A stretch of DNA of 64,000 nt from Flavobacteriaceae bacterium (GTDB lineage: Bacteria; Bacteroidota; Bacteroidia; Flavobacteriales; Flavobacteriaceae). The DNA lies in the NCBI GenBank assembly GCA_031277535.1, contig JAITMD010000008.1, positions 124,001 to 188,000 on the forward strand. Reading direction: 5' to 3'. The notes below the pieces were generated by a model. The model ran no database searches. It was not told the DNA's origin and saw only the letters and a list, made by a program, of their open reading frames with translations. Made by a program: the position numbers and the translations under genes. Of this stretch, positions 19,701-27,961 are shown in pieces. Within the stretch, counting starts at the first letter, position 1. Every line of letters begins with the position of its first letter.

Positions 19701-20183
19701 CCTCGTTTTGGAAAAGATATGGGACTGATTGCGAAAGAGATACAGCAATTTGACCAAGCTCAAATCGCAGAAATAGAAAGAAATAGTGAAATAACCCTTA
19801 CAATCTCGGAAAAAAGTGTTAATTTAACACTTTCAGATGTTGAAATAACTTCTCAGGATATTGAAGGATGGTTAGTTGCTAATGATTCAGGTATCACAGT
19901 TGCATTAGATATTACAATCAGTGATGAATTGCGAAAAGAAGGTATTGCACGTGAATTAGTAAATAGAATTCAAAACATCCGTAAGGACTCTGGATTTGAA
20001 ATCACTGATAAAGTGAAATTAATTGTACAAAACGAAAAAGAAATAAAAGAGGCGGTTTTAGCAAACGAAGACTACATTAAATCAGAGACATTAACTCATA
20101 CATTAGAGTTTGTTGAACAATTAGAAGAAGGAATAGATGTAGAGTTCGATGAATTGAAAACGCGAGTACTAATTTTAAAATAA
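16782..20183 (+). CDS. ileS: Isoleucyl-tRNA synthetase, type 2, with altered signature motif
   Basis: Charges tRNA-Ile in the cytoplasm; class I synthetase. It is long (1133 residues), like eukaryotic-type IleRS. The catalytic domain is split by an editing (CP1) domain containing LAWTTTPWTLPSNTAL. The KMSKS motif is intact (LKMSKSLGN). The other signature motif, normally HxGH, reads GIHH (residues 57-60, codons 16950-16961) in the context PPSANGKPGIHHVM. The first and third positions are thus exchanged relative to PPYANG-xx-HIGH. The known hyper-mupirocin-resistant type 2 enzymes carry this GxHH form. The C-terminal half holds the anticodon-binding helices and a long tail. The dksA-like gene begins 8 nt after the stop. 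Confidence 0.97.
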   Translation: MSTKFTEYKGLDLTGVASEMLDFWKEQSIFEKSISTREDNTPFVFFEGPPSANGKPGIHHVMARAIKDIFCRYKTQKGYQVKRKAGWDTHGLPVELGTEKELGITKEDIGTKITVEEYNQACKRTVMRYTDLWNDLTEKMGYWVDMNDPYVTYKPKYMESVWWLLKQIYDKDLLYKGYTIQPYSPKAGTGLSSHEINQPGAYKDVTDTTIVAQFKAIDETLPSFLQGFGTIHFLAWTTTPWTLPSNTALTVGPKIDYVLIKSFNQYTGEAISVVLGKPLVGKQFAGKFAAVETEEELNAYKEGDKKIPYLVVKEFKGTDLVGTKYEQLLPYTLPYQNPENAFRVIAGDFVTTEDGTGIVHTAPTFGADDAKVAKEATPEVPPMLILDADENPVPLVDLQGRFVKEMGDLGGKYVKNEYYDDGQAPERSVDVEIAIRLKEENKAFKVEKYVHSYPHCWRTNKPVLYYPLDSWFIKITEVKDRMFELNEEVNWKPKATGEGRFGNWLKNANDWNLSRSRYWGIPLPIWRTEDKTEELVIGSVEQLVAEIEKSMAAGIQTANPFEGFVVGDMSEENYDKVDLHKNVVDSIVLVSPSGKPMRRESDLIDVWFDSGSMPYAQWHYPFENKELIDNNQSYPADFIAEGVDQTRGWFYTLHAIATLVFDTKAYKNVVSNGLVLDKNGLKMSKSLGNTVDPFDTLAEHGPDATRWYMISNANPWDNLKFDLEGITEVRRKFFGTLYNTYNFFALYANIDGFKYEEKDIPLAERPEIDRWILSELNTLVQRVDEFYAEYEPTKAARAITDFVTENLSNWYVRLCRRRFWKGEYAQDKIAAYQTLYTCLITVSKLSSPIAPFFMDKLYRDLTLATQSENFESVHLADFPKYDEACVDKALESRMQKAQVISSLVLSLRKKEMIKVRQPLQRVMIPILDERQRKEIEAVADLIKAEVNVKEIELLDDASGILVKQIKPNFKTLGPRFGKDMGLIAKEIQQFDQAQIAEIERNSEITLTISEKSVNLTLSDVEITSQDIEGWLVANDSGITVALDITISDELRKEGIARELVNRIQNIRKDSGFEITDKVKLIVQNEKEIKEAVLANEDYIKSETLTHTLEFVEQLEEGIDVEFDELKTRVLILK

Positions 20184-20191
20184 TTAGAATT

Positions 20192-20578
20192 ATGAAGGAC
20201 ACAGATGAAATCGCACGTTACGCAGATGCAGACTTAGCAGAATTCAAAGAATTAATCTTAGCTAAAATAGATAAAGCACAAGCGGACTTAGTACTTATCA
20301 AAAGTGCCTATATGAATGACTTGAATAATGGTACAGATGATACATCCCCTACTTTTAAAGCATTTGAAGAGGGTAGTGAAACGATGTCCAAAGAAGCAAA
20401 CTCTCAGTTAGCTATTCGTCAAGAGAAGTTTATTAGAGACCTTAAAAACGCTTTAATACGTATTGAAAATAAAACGTATGGTGTTTGTAAAGTAACTGGA
20501 AAATTAATCAACAAAGAGCGCTTGAAATTAGTTCCTCATGCAACAATGAGTATTGAGGCTAAAAATCTTCAACGTTAA
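20192..20578 (+). CDS. DksA/TraR-family protein with degenerate zinc finger
   Basis: A 128-residue member of the DksA/TraR family, which acts in the secondary channel of RNA polymerase during stringent control. The family is recognised from the acidic coiled-coil part (residues 10-90) and the C-terminal YGVCKVTGKLINKERLKLVP block. Only one cysteine remains of the four usual zinc ligands, so no CxxC zinc site is possible; this is common among Bacteroidota members and the fold must be held otherwise. A regulatory role like DksA is inference. It begins 8 nt after ileS and is followed by a strong terminator, so it is the last gene of that unit. Confidence 0.85.
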   Translation: MKDTDEIARYADADLAEFKELILAKIDKAQADLVLIKSAYMNDLNNGTDDTSPTFKAFEEGSETMSKEANSQLAIRQEKFIRDLKNALIRIENKTYGVCKVTGKLINKERLKLVPHATMSIEAKNLQR

Positions 20579-20593
20579 TCTTTATAAAAATTT

Positions 20594-20621
20594 AAACGCT
20601 CCTATATGGAGCGTTTTTTTT
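20594..20621 (+). terminator. Rho-independent terminator after the dksA-like gene
   Basis: A 9-bp perfect stem (AAACGCTCC with GGAGCGTTT, 5-nt loop) followed by a T-tract, 15 nt beyond the stop codon at 20578. Confidence 0.9.
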
Positions 20622-20637
20622 ATCGCTATAATTCAAT

Positions 20638-20645
20638 TACATTTG
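20638..20645 (+). promoter_or_regulatory. Possible promoter of lspA
   Basis: TACATTTG fits the -7 box TAnnTTTG, 20 nt before the lspA ATG. TTTT lies exactly 19 nt upstream of it (20615-20618), three of four positions of the -33 box, and overlaps the preceding terminator's T-tract. Confidence 0.45.
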
Positions 20646-20665
20646 CTTCTAAATAAGAAAAGAGA

Positions 20666-21259
20666 ATGTCATTAAAGAAAGCTTACCTAATCGTATTCAT
20701 TATATTACTATTAGACCAGATCTTAAAAATATACATCAAAACAACTTACCTATTGGATGAAGAAACCTATGTGTTTGATTGGTTTCGCATTCATTTTATA
20801 GAAAACGAAGGGATGGCCTGGGGAGTAGAACTACCTGGAGACTATGGTAAATTAGCGCTTACGCTTTTTAGAATATTAGCCGTAGGAGGAATAGCTTGGT
20901 GGCTAAATGACGCTTTCAAAAAGAAATCATCTAATTATTTAATTGTTGCTATTGCCTTAATAATGGCTGGTGCAATTGGTAATATTATAGATTCTATCTT
21001 TTATGGTGTTATCTTTAATGATAGCACACATGAGCTTGCTACATTATTTAATGACAAACCTTATGGTTCATGGTTCCATGGAAAGGTAGTAGATATGTTT
21101 TATTTTCCTATCTGGAGTGGTAGACTACCTCAATGGTTGCCTATTTGGGGAGGAAATAATTTCACATTCTTCAATGCAATCTTTAACTTGGCTGATGTTG
21201 CAATTTCTGTAGGAGTTGGAATGCTAATTGTTTTCAATAAGAAAATTTTTAAAAGCTAA
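20666..21259 (+). CDS. lspA: Lipoprotein signal peptidase (signal peptidase II)
   Basis: An inner-membrane aspartic protease that removes signal peptides from diacylglyceryl-modified prolipoproteins. The 197 residues hold four hydrophobic helices. The catalytic aspartates are in GNIIDSI and FNLADVAI, and the conserved N-terminal LLLDQILKIYIK block (Asp-Gln) is present. It is longer than the roughly 160-residue enteric enzyme because of a periplasmic insertion (about residues 120-165) that is usual in Bacteroidota. The window contains several lipobox proteins that would be its substrates. It appears monocistronic with its own promoter. Confidence 0.95.
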   Translation: MSLKKAYLIVFIILLLDQILKIYIKTTYLLDEETYVFDWFRIHFIENEGMAWGVELPGDYGKLALTLFRILAVGGIAWWLNDAFKKKSSNYLIVAIALIMAGAIGNIIDSIFYGVIFNDSTHELATLFNDKPYGSWFHGKVVDMFYFPIWSGRLPQWLPIWGGNNFTFFNAIFNLADVAISVGVGMLIVFNKKIFKS

Positions 21260-21679
21260 TTCTACCTCAGAAAACTACATTATCCTCAAAGGATAAACAA
21301 CTACACTACATTAAAAACAAAACAATCCACTATTCGCACAATTTTACACAAACTATATTTTTTAGTACAAAACTATTAATATAATGAATTATTTTACTTA
21401 ATTTAGTCTCATAATTCAACATTACATGCTTCATTATCTAAACTATAGAAGCAATATGTATTAATAGTGTAATTGAATAATGGTGCTTTGATTCTTGACA
21501 ACAGTTATAAATGTGGGGATATTTATAATCGTCTTTCTGAATAAGTAGGGATAATTATTCTGAAATGGAGACTCAAAGATTGTTATATAGGTGAAAAAGT
21601 GGTGTAAAGTTGTTGAAGTTAATCCTTCAACAACTACAACCACGATTCCACTAAAATTGAATAGAACTTTTACAACATA
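21260..21679. other. Intergenic region without a recognised gene
   Basis: A+T-rich gap between convergent lspA and the M48 protease gene. The only structure seen is a 9-bp perfect hairpin (GTTGTTGAA with TTCAACAAC at 21609-21634) without a T-tract, and the terminator at 21680-21709. An 85-codon minus-strand frame (21461-21718) contains that terminator, so it is not credible as a gene. Confidence 0.6.
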
Positions 21680-21709
21680 AAAAAAGCATTGATTACTCAA
21701 TGCTTTTTT
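21680..21709. terminator. Bidirectional terminator
   Basis: A 13-bp perfect stem (21680-21692 with 21697-21709, loop TTAC) with an A-run on the left and a T-run on the right, so it can act on both strands. It lies 19 nt beyond the M48 protease stop (minus) and also downstream of lspA (plus). Confidence 0.85.
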
Positions 21710-21728
21710 CATTATCAATAATTAGCTA

Positions 21729-22523
21729 TTATTTTTTACTGTCTTTTTTAATCTTAGCTTCAATACGTTTTACACGTTTCTCACTATCTGGGTGACTTGA
21801 AAACATTTTAGCCCCCATAGACTTATCTGCTCCATACTCTTTTTCCATATCTGCAAACTTTTGAAAACCATCTGCTAATGCTTGTGGATTTTTCCCTATA
21901 CTTTTTAGAAACTTGTATGAATAGTCATCTGAATCAGATTCTTGTGATTGAGAGAACTGAGCACCTGTCAATTTAGTTGCCATACCTCCAAGATCAGACT
22001 TCATCAAGTCACCAACTGTTCCTTGTGAAGAACCTGCATATTTAGCAGCAGCTTCTGTCAACAACGTTTGTTTATAAGCTTTCTTAGAGTGCTCTAATTT
22101 TACGTGTCCTATCTCATGTCCTATGATTCCTAATAACTCATCATCAGACATAATATCCATCAAAGAAGAGAATACACGTACACTACCATCTGGACATGCA
22201 AATGCATTAACATCTGTCACATAGTATACTTTGTAGTTTAAGTCTAATCCATCGTAGTTTTTATAAGGACCAAACAGACGCTCCAAACGTTCTGCATAAG
22301 CTTTTTTCTTCTTATCCTTATCTTTTACACTACAAACAGGATTATGCTCATCCATCCATTTTACTGATTCTGCAGCAGATTGCTTTATCTCTGCATCACT
22401 TACTGTAAAAGCACTAACAGCACCTTTAATTGCATCTATTTTACCTTTTCCAAGATTAAATTGAGCTTGTGCAGCTGTAGAAATTGCCAACATAGCAACT
22501 ACTGAAAGTAATAGTTTTTTCAT
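21729..22523 (-). CDS. M48 family zinc metalloprotease, secreted
   Basis: A periplasmic or outer-membrane-associated protease of the LoiP/BepA type, likely for envelope protein quality control. A signal peptide ends at TAAQAQ (residues 16-21). The zinc motif HEIGH lies in LGIIGHEIGHVKLEHSKK, and the downstream glutamate region SDSDDYSYKFLKSIG and the closing SSHPDSEKRVKRIEAK motif are normal for M48 (the last is the usual SxHPxxxxRI block). At 264 residues it is a minimal member without TPR repeats. It has no operon partner; a candidate promoter lies 29 nt upstream. Confidence 0.92.
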   Translation of the reverse strand: MKKLLLSVVAMLAISTAAQAQFNLGKGKIDAIKGAVSAFTVSDAEIKQSAAESVKWMDEHNPVCSVKDKDKKKKAYAERLERLFGPYKNYDGLDLNYKVYYVTDVNAFACPDGSVRVFSSLMDIMSDDELLGIIGHEIGHVKLEHSKKAYKQTLLTEAAAKYAGSSQGTVGDLMKSDLGGMATKLTGAQFSQSQESDSDDYSYKFLKSIGKNPQALADGFQKFADMEKEYGADKSMGAKMFSSHPDSEKRVKRIEAKIKKDSKK

Positions 22524-22551
22524 AACCTTTATTAATTTTTATTTCCTAATA

Positions 22552-22559
22552 CAAATTTA
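22552..22559 (-). promoter_or_regulatory. Possible -7 promoter box for the M48 protease gene
   Basis: On the minus strand this reads TAAATTTG, a TAnnTTTG match 29 nt upstream of the ATG at 22523. No good -33 box was found. Confidence 0.4.
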
Positions 22560-22731
22560 GGTCAAATTATGCTTCACTATCTCCTGCTCCAAACATTTCA
22601 TTAACAATCCAAAAGAATACTAAAAAACATAAATTAAACACCTCAAAAATCAAAACTATTTAAGATTAATTCGACAGAATCACTTATAAAATAAATACTT
22701 ACATTTACAATATTCACATATTACATAGGCA

Positions 22732-24282
22732 ATGTTTTCAAAACTATTAAATAAAACCTCTTTTGCACACTGTATTGTATTAGCGCTGGCAGTAATCCCT
22801 ATGTTAATCCATTATTATAATACACAACAATTAATCCTAAGTACAGCCCTAAATACCCTTGCGCTGTTTTATCTTGTCTCATCAATAAAACAGACACCTA
22901 TCACAAAAGTGCTAACCATACTAATCTTGTCTGTACTGACTCTTAATAATGTAATATTACTTTTCACATCACTTGTTTTACAAACAGAATTTTCAACAAG
23001 CATTGCATTAAACCTATTCACATCAAATATTTCGGAAGCCAAAACAGCCCTACAACGCTATTTCCTTTTTATCCCGATTGCATTCGTCTATTTTTACATT
23101 CTCTTCTATGGGTATTTAAAAATTGTATCTCGATACAAAAAACCTAAACCTTTTTACTGCATATTAACCATCACAATACTATTCTATGGTTATAAAACTA
23201 CCCGTGCATACCAGGTTATACAAGCAGAAAAACAAGTAGGTATAGTACCAACAACAACATACAAAATAAGTCGATACTTAGAATATAGTCCCCTACAAAC
23301 ACTTGGGGCATTTTATGAAGCACTTGCCTATTTGGATATCAGTAATAGTCAGAACAAAACAATCCCTGCTTATCCAAATTATACACTGAAACAACAAACA
23401 ATAGAAAACATAATAGTTGTATTAGGAGAATCAGCACAACGCGATGCCTTACAACTCTACAATTCGGAATTATCAACCACTCCTTATGCTAAACAACGAG
23501 AGAGTCAACTGTACATTTATACACAAGCTATTTCGCCAAGTGCATATACCAATACCTCTATAGCTTTATTACTATCTCATCAGGCACCCTCAAACAATTT
23601 TATAGCAACTGATTTTTCTGACAACATTATTACTCTTGCAAACAGCACTAACCAATGGCATACCTATTGGCTAAGCAACCAAGAACGCCTAAGTAGATTC
23701 AGTACTTTTTATACCCTACAAGCAGAGCAAGCTCAAAATAAACAATACACTTCCACAGCTTATGACAGCGCCTTGCTTCCATTGCTACAAAATGCAGTAA
23801 CAGACCATTCTAAGAAACGTTTAATTTTTATGCATTTACAGGGAAGTCATTTTAATGCGAAAGATCGCTATCCAGCTGCTTTTAATGTTTTCAAACAATA
23901 CAAACCCTTTGAAAACGAATATTACAATAGTATTCTCTATACAGATTATATTGTTGAACAAATAATCAAAACAGTAGCACACACACCTTCTGTTGTAATT
24001 TATGTTGCAGACCATGGCCAAGACGTCATAAATAACCAATTTATACACGCTTTTACCAAAAAAGGTGTACAAGTACCTTTTTACATTTGGAATAGCTCTA
24101 CGCTCGACAAATCGCTTTATAAAGTAGGTAAAGATACCACAGTACAATCAACAACTCAATTGTACAATCTACTAACTCAGTACATGGGAATACAAGGCGT
24201 ATTACCAAAAGAAACAAACACCTCGATTCATGTATTAACTCCTGAATTGAAGTTACAGCCCTATGCAACAATGAAAGATTAG
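22732..24282 (+). CDS. Phosphoethanolamine transferase-like membrane enzyme (sulfatase fold)
   Basis: An inner-membrane enzyme of the EptA/CptA family with five N-terminal helices (to about residue 165) and a periplasmic alkaline-phosphatase-fold domain. It would move phosphoethanolamine to lipid A or another glycan. Family marks are IIVVLGESAQRD (metal-binding Glu), the likely Thr nucleophile in AYTNTSIALLLSH, the HLQGSHFNAKDRYP block matching the family's GSH-YxxRYP motif, and YVADHGQD (Asp-His metal ligands). The length of 516 is normal. Few cysteines are present, unlike EptA, which has several disulfides. Acceptor and donor are inference. It is convergent with the DUF421 gene, with 4 nt between stops. 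Confidence 0.85.
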   Translation: MFSKLLNKTSFAHCIVLALAVIPMLIHYYNTQQLILSTALNTLALFYLVSSIKQTPITKVLTILILSVLTLNNVILLFTSLVLQTEFSTSIALNLFTSNISEAKTALQRYFLFIPIAFVYFYILFYGYLKIVSRYKKPKPFYCILTITILFYGYKTTRAYQVIQAEKQVGIVPTTTYKISRYLEYSPLQTLGAFYEALAYLDISNSQNKTIPAYPNYTLKQQTIENIIVVLGESAQRDALQLYNSELSTTPYAKQRESQLYIYTQAISPSAYTNTSIALLLSHQAPSNNFIATDFSDNIITLANSTNQWHTYWLSNQERLSRFSTFYTLQAEQAQNKQYTSTAYDSALLPLLQNAVTDHSKKRLIFMHLQGSHFNAKDRYPAAFNVFKQYKPFENEYYNSILYTDYIVEQIIKTVAHTPSVVIYVADHGQDVINNQFIHAFTKKGVQVPFYIWNSSTLDKSLYKVGKDTTVQSTTQLYNLLTQYMGIQGVLPKETNTSIHVLTPELKLQPYATMKD

Positions 24283-24286
24283 AAAC

Positions 24287-24796
24287 TTACTTCTTTTCTG
24301 TTTTTCGCTTGTGAAAAGTTTCTTTATAGTGTCCTGTATCATCTCGTGCAATAATACTAATGCTACCATTAATCTCTAAAGTTGCCAACTTCACCTGCTT
24401 AAAAAATTCTACACCATGTTCATGCATAGCCTCTGTAAGTTCTTCAGATGTTATACCTAACGCTGTAGCTTTTGCAAAATCTACTACCCCATGCTGAATA
24501 ATAACTTCTGGCTTTTGTTGCAACAAGTGATTAACCAATTGATTCTTAGCAATCAATCGCTTCATTACATAATTTAATGTAAACAACACAAACGCAGCCA
24601 CTATTCCTCCCTCCAAACTTGTATTAGGACCTACCATAGCATTCTGTACTGAATTGCTAATCAAAAGCATCAAAATAACATCAAATGTATTTAGTTGAGA
24701 CAACTGTTTTTTACCAAACACACGCATAGCTACTATCATAAACAAATATACTGCTACACTACGTCCCACTATTTCTACATATTCCATCATAACCAA
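24287..24796 (-). CDS. DUF421 membrane protein (YetF-like)
   Basis: A small inner-membrane protein of 169 residues with three hydrophobic helices (residues 10-90) and a cytosolic C-terminal domain. The DUF421 signature is seen in FGKKQLSQLNTFDVILMLLISNSVQNAMVG and in the EVIIQHGVV/ALGITSEELTEAMHEHGV block (quoted as separate short pieces of one conserved region). Function is unknown in the family; YetF paralogues are sporulation-linked in bacilli, which is not relevant here. Methionines at residues 1, 3 and 4 are alternative starts. It is convergent with the phosphoethanolamine-transferase-like gene and stands alone. Confidence 0.85.
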   Translation of the reverse strand: MVMMEYVEIVGRSVAVYLFMIVAMRVFGKKQLSQLNTFDVILMLLISNSVQNAMVGPNTSLEGGIVAAFVLFTLNYVMKRLIAKNQLVNHLLQQKPEVIIQHGVVDFAKATALGITSEELTEAMHEHGVEFFKQVKLATLEINGSISIIARDDTGHYKETFHKRKTEKK

Positions 24797-24906
24797 TCTA
24801 TTTTTAATAAAGCTATACTTCCTACAAAAGTAGAGCCACTCTCTTCAAATATAAAACTATATTATCTCAATTGCATTACACACAATAGATAATCACTATC
24901 AGAATT

Positions 24907-24940
24907 AAAAAAAGGAGCTGTACCATTGTGCAGCTCCTTT
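24907..24940 (-). terminator. Rho-independent terminator after the DUF4139 gene
   Basis: A 10-bp perfect stem (24911-24920 with 24931-24940, 10-nt loop), followed on the minus strand by a run of seven T residues, just beyond the stop at 24947. Confidence 0.85.
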
Positions 24941-24946
24941 GTTCTA

Positions 24947-26572
24947 TTATAAATTAATCGATTGATTTTTATCGTATTTTACTTGATATCCAAAACGCAA
25001 TGTTTTTCCTTCATTGCCTTTTACTTTCAGATCCCATTTTATTATTCCTTTATCTGGATTTACATTTCCTGAAGCTGTATCTGTCAATTCTACTTCAATA
25101 TCCGTATTTGAACTTATCGGATACTGATCTTCTACTTGTATAGCAATACTTTCTGCTTTATTATTTCTAATTGCTATATCATAAACAAAGTTTTGCGTCT
25201 TTTTAGACGACAAAATCTTTGTACCTGATTTATCCTTAACCACAGTACGCGTAACCACAACCTTAGGATCTTTACCCATATTCAATTTCATTTCTTCTTC
25301 TGTATTTGCAGGATCAAGCACAGTTTTACCTACATATACTCCATCAAAAATAACATTTGCCGTACCTGGCAATAAATTATAGTTGCCATAATCTCTAATA
25401 GTTGCTACTAAATAAGCATTGCTATCCAATTTTGGTGCAGCAAAATACTTATACTCTGCAGGTATGTTAAAATCGTTTAACGTTACACTATGCTGTTTAC
25501 CATTAGACAATACAGTATAAGGAATACTGATATCAAAAGACACATTCAGTTGCGACTCATTCACCTGTGTATAGTTTGCCATTGTACTTTCTTCATACAT
25601 TAAAGAACTACTTTCTGCCTTATCATAAGAAGCTGTAGAATACCCCAATTTCTTAGATCCTTTATTAGATACAGATACCTCTTTTAAATAGGAAGAGTCA
25701 TTATAGCCATAACTTAAAAACCATGTACTCCATGTAGGTATTCTATTCGATTGATTGGCAACTCCACTGGTCAAGCTTAAGTTAACTCCTTTCCAATCGA
25801 TTCCTGATTGTTGTGTAACTTCTGCTTTGTACACCACTTTTATAGGTGAATTTATTTTTTCTACACGCAAATCATAAAAAGGTTTCCAATTAGCTTGGTT
25901 TGTATAATACTTAATTTGCAAAGGCACTTCTCCTTCAACCTCATTCATTACCTGTAAAATCAGTTTTCCTTTACTTGATTTTTCGCTTTTATCCTTATTG
26001 AAATCCAGTTTATTTTTCAGAGCAGTCAATTTATCTGTCAAACTTGTTTGCTTATCTGTCAATCGATCTACTTCATTAGTCATTTGCAAACGTTTTGTTT
26101 TATAGTAGTCCACCATTTTTGTTACTTCCAATGCACTACTTCCATTTTGCCCCCCTACATTTGTATTAGCATCCAATATAGCAATGGTCTTTTTCTCAAC
26201 AGTAAGCTCATTGTCTATCTTTTTCAACTCTTTTTGCAATAATGTAATACTATCTCGCACAGGTTTCAACAAGGGAGAATCTACCACACTGTCATATTCT
26301 TCTACATAGCGATTATTGAACTGAATAGACATTACTGTTACTCCAGTCGTAGATCCGATTTGTACCGTCTCTGCATTTAAGTAATCAGCTACATTAGAAA
26401 CAATAACTTCCGATGTTCCTTTAGGTAATTTTACTTTTGTCTTATGGGTTAACTCTGCCCCATTAAAATACACTCGCGCACTTTCTATTTTTGCTTGTGT
26501 AAACACTGGCTTTTGTGCCCACGTAGCAATAGAACACAATGCTATTGCCACCATACTAAACTTTACTTTCAT
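24947..26572 (-). CDS. DUF4139 (mucoidy-inhibitor MuiA-like) secreted protein
   Basis: A secreted 541-residue protein with a DUF4140 N-terminal domain (about 25-125), a coiled-coil (about 95-200, Lys/Glu/Leu-rich) and a C-terminal DUF4139 beta-rich domain (about 210-540), the usual MuiA-family order. The signal peptide ends at ATWAQ. The role is unknown; the family name comes from a mucoidy phenotype in other bacteria. DUF4140 is seen in the VYFNGAELTHKTKV start and DUF4139 in NQANWKPFYDLRVE. It lies 18 nt after the radA stop on the same strand, so it may be co-transcribed with radA, with a strong terminator following. Confidence 0.88.
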   Translation of the reverse strand: MKVKFSMVAIALCSIATWAQKPVFTQAKIESARVYFNGAELTHKTKVKLPKGTSEVIVSNVADYLNAETVQIGSTTGVTVMSIQFNNRYVEEYDSVVDSPLLKPVRDSITLLQKELKKIDNELTVEKKTIAILDANTNVGGQNGSSALEVTKMVDYYKTKRLQMTNEVDRLTDKQTSLTDKLTALKNKLDFNKDKSEKSSKGKLILQVMNEVEGEVPLQIKYYTNQANWKPFYDLRVEKINSPIKVVYKAEVTQQSGIDWKGVNLSLTSGVANQSNRIPTWSTWFLSYGYNDSSYLKEVSVSNKGSKKLGYSTASYDKAESSSLMYEESTMANYTQVNESQLNVSFDISIPYTVLSNGKQHSVTLNDFNIPAEYKYFAAPKLDSNAYLVATIRDYGNYNLLPGTANVIFDGVYVGKTVLDPANTEEEMKLNMGKDPKVVVTRTVVKDKSGTKILSSKKTQNFVYDIAIRNNKAESIAIQVEDQYPISSNTDIEVELTDTASGNVNPDKGIIKWDLKVKGNEGKTLRFGYQVKYDKNQSINL

Positions 26573-26590
26573 TTCCTTTTCTTTTTTATT

Positions 26591-27961
26591 TTATCCAAAT
26601 AGATACTCTACCACATCTTCTATCTTAGTGACCAAAACAACCTTAATACCCAAGCCATTATAAGCTATCTTATTGTATTTTGATACGAAAATAGTTGAGA
26701 AACCTAATTTTTCTGCTTCTTGTATGCGTTGATCTACACGACTTACTGGACGAATTTCACCAGACAGTCCCACCTCTCCTGCAAACGTAAAATCTTTATT
26801 AATAGAAATATCTTGATCAGAAGACAAAATTGCTGCAACCACTCCCAAGTCTATTGCAGGATCATCAACTGTAATTCCACCCGTAATGTTTAAAAACACG
26901 TCTTTTTGTCCTAAGCGAAAACCCGCACGTTTTTCCAGCACAGCCAGTATCATGTTCAGTCGTTTTAGGTTATACCCTGTTCCACTGCGTTGTGGTGTAC
27001 CATACACAGCTGTACTTACCAAAGCCTGCACCTCTACCATTAGGGGGCGCATACCTTCCAATGTAGCAGCAATGGCTGTACCCGACAATTCTTCTTCTTT
27101 ATGTGATATTAGTATTTCTGAAGGATTAGAAACCTCTCTTAATCCACTTCCTTGCATTTCGTAGATTCCCAACTCAGCTGTAGAACCAAAACGATTTTTA
27201 TTTGCTCTTAAAATTCGATACACATGATTTCTATCTCCTTCAAACTGCAATACAGTATCTACCATATGCTCCAACATTTTTGGACCGGCTATACTTCCAT
27301 CTTTAGTAATATGTCCAATCACAAATACCGGTGTTCCAGTTTCTTTAGCAAACTTCGTTAATTCGGCAGTACACTCTTTGATTTGGGAAACTGTACCTGC
27401 AGAAGACTCAATAAAATCGGTATGTAATGTTTGAATAGAATCAATAATCAACACATCTGGTTGTATCTCATCAATCTGTCTAAAAATATTTTGTGTATTA
27501 GTCTCCGTAAGAATATAACAATTGTCATTTGCAGGGTTAATGCGTTCTGCACGCATCTTTATTTGCTTTTGACTTTCTTCTCCGGATACATAAAGTGTTT
27601 TGAAAGGTAATCGCAATGATATTTGTAGTAATAAAGTACTCTTTCCAATACCAGGTTCTCCTCCAAGCAAAATCATTGAGCCTGGCACCAATCCTCCACC
27701 AAGCACGCGATTCAATTCGCCATCCATAGTATTTAAACGAATCTCTTCTGTGCTATCTATCTCATTTACTTTAAGTGGTTTTGCAACTTTCTTTGTAGAA
27801 CCACCACTCGAAGTAGCCGCTTTCCATCCTGTTTTTTCTTCTTTTTGTATCACTTCCTCTACCAGCGTATTCCACTCTTTACAAGCACCACATTGCCCCA
27901 TCCATTTAGGATATTGGGTTCCACAACTCTGACAGAAAAAAGCTGTTTTTACTTTTGCCAT
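26591..27961 (-). CDS. radA: DNA repair protein RadA
   Basis: A hexameric ATPase that drives branch migration during recombination (Sms/RadA). The order is complete: an N-terminal zinc finger (CQSCG and CGACKEW at about residues 10-28), a RecA-like ATPase with Walker A GEPGIGKST, Walker B VLIIDSIQT, the RadA-specific KNRFGS motif, and a C-terminal Lon-like domain (GGITVDDPAIDLG). At 456 residues it has normal length. It is first in a pair with the DUF4139 gene. On the minus strand TACTTTCG (27986-27979) is one base from the -7 consensus, 18 nt upstream of the ATG. Confidence 0.97.
   Translation of the reverse strand: MAKVKTAFFCQSCGTQYPKWMGQCGACKEWNTLVEEVIQKEEKTGWKAATSSGGSTKKVAKPLKVNEIDSTEEIRLNTMDGELNRVLGGGLVPGSMILLGGEPGIGKSTLLLQISLRLPFKTLYVSGEESQKQIKMRAERINPANDNCYILTETNTQNIFRQIDEIQPDVLIIDSIQTLHTDFIESSAGTVSQIKECTAELTKFAKETGTPVFVIGHITKDGSIAGPKMLEHMVDTVLQFEGDRNHVYRILRANKNRFGSTAELGIYEMQGSGLREVSNPSEILISHKEEELSGTAIAATLEGMRPLMVEVQALVSTAVYGTPQRSGTGYNLKRLNMILAVLEKRAGFRLGQKDVFLNITGGITVDDPAIDLGVVAAILSSDQDISINKDFTFAGEVGLSGEIRPVSRVDQRIQEAEKLGFSTIFVSKYNKIAYNGLGIKVVLVTKIEDVVEYLFG

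Noticed and set aside
21461..21718. 85-codon minus-strand frame between lspA and the M48 gene
   Set aside because: It contains the bidirectional terminator at 21680-21709 and has no ribosome-binding or promoter signal.
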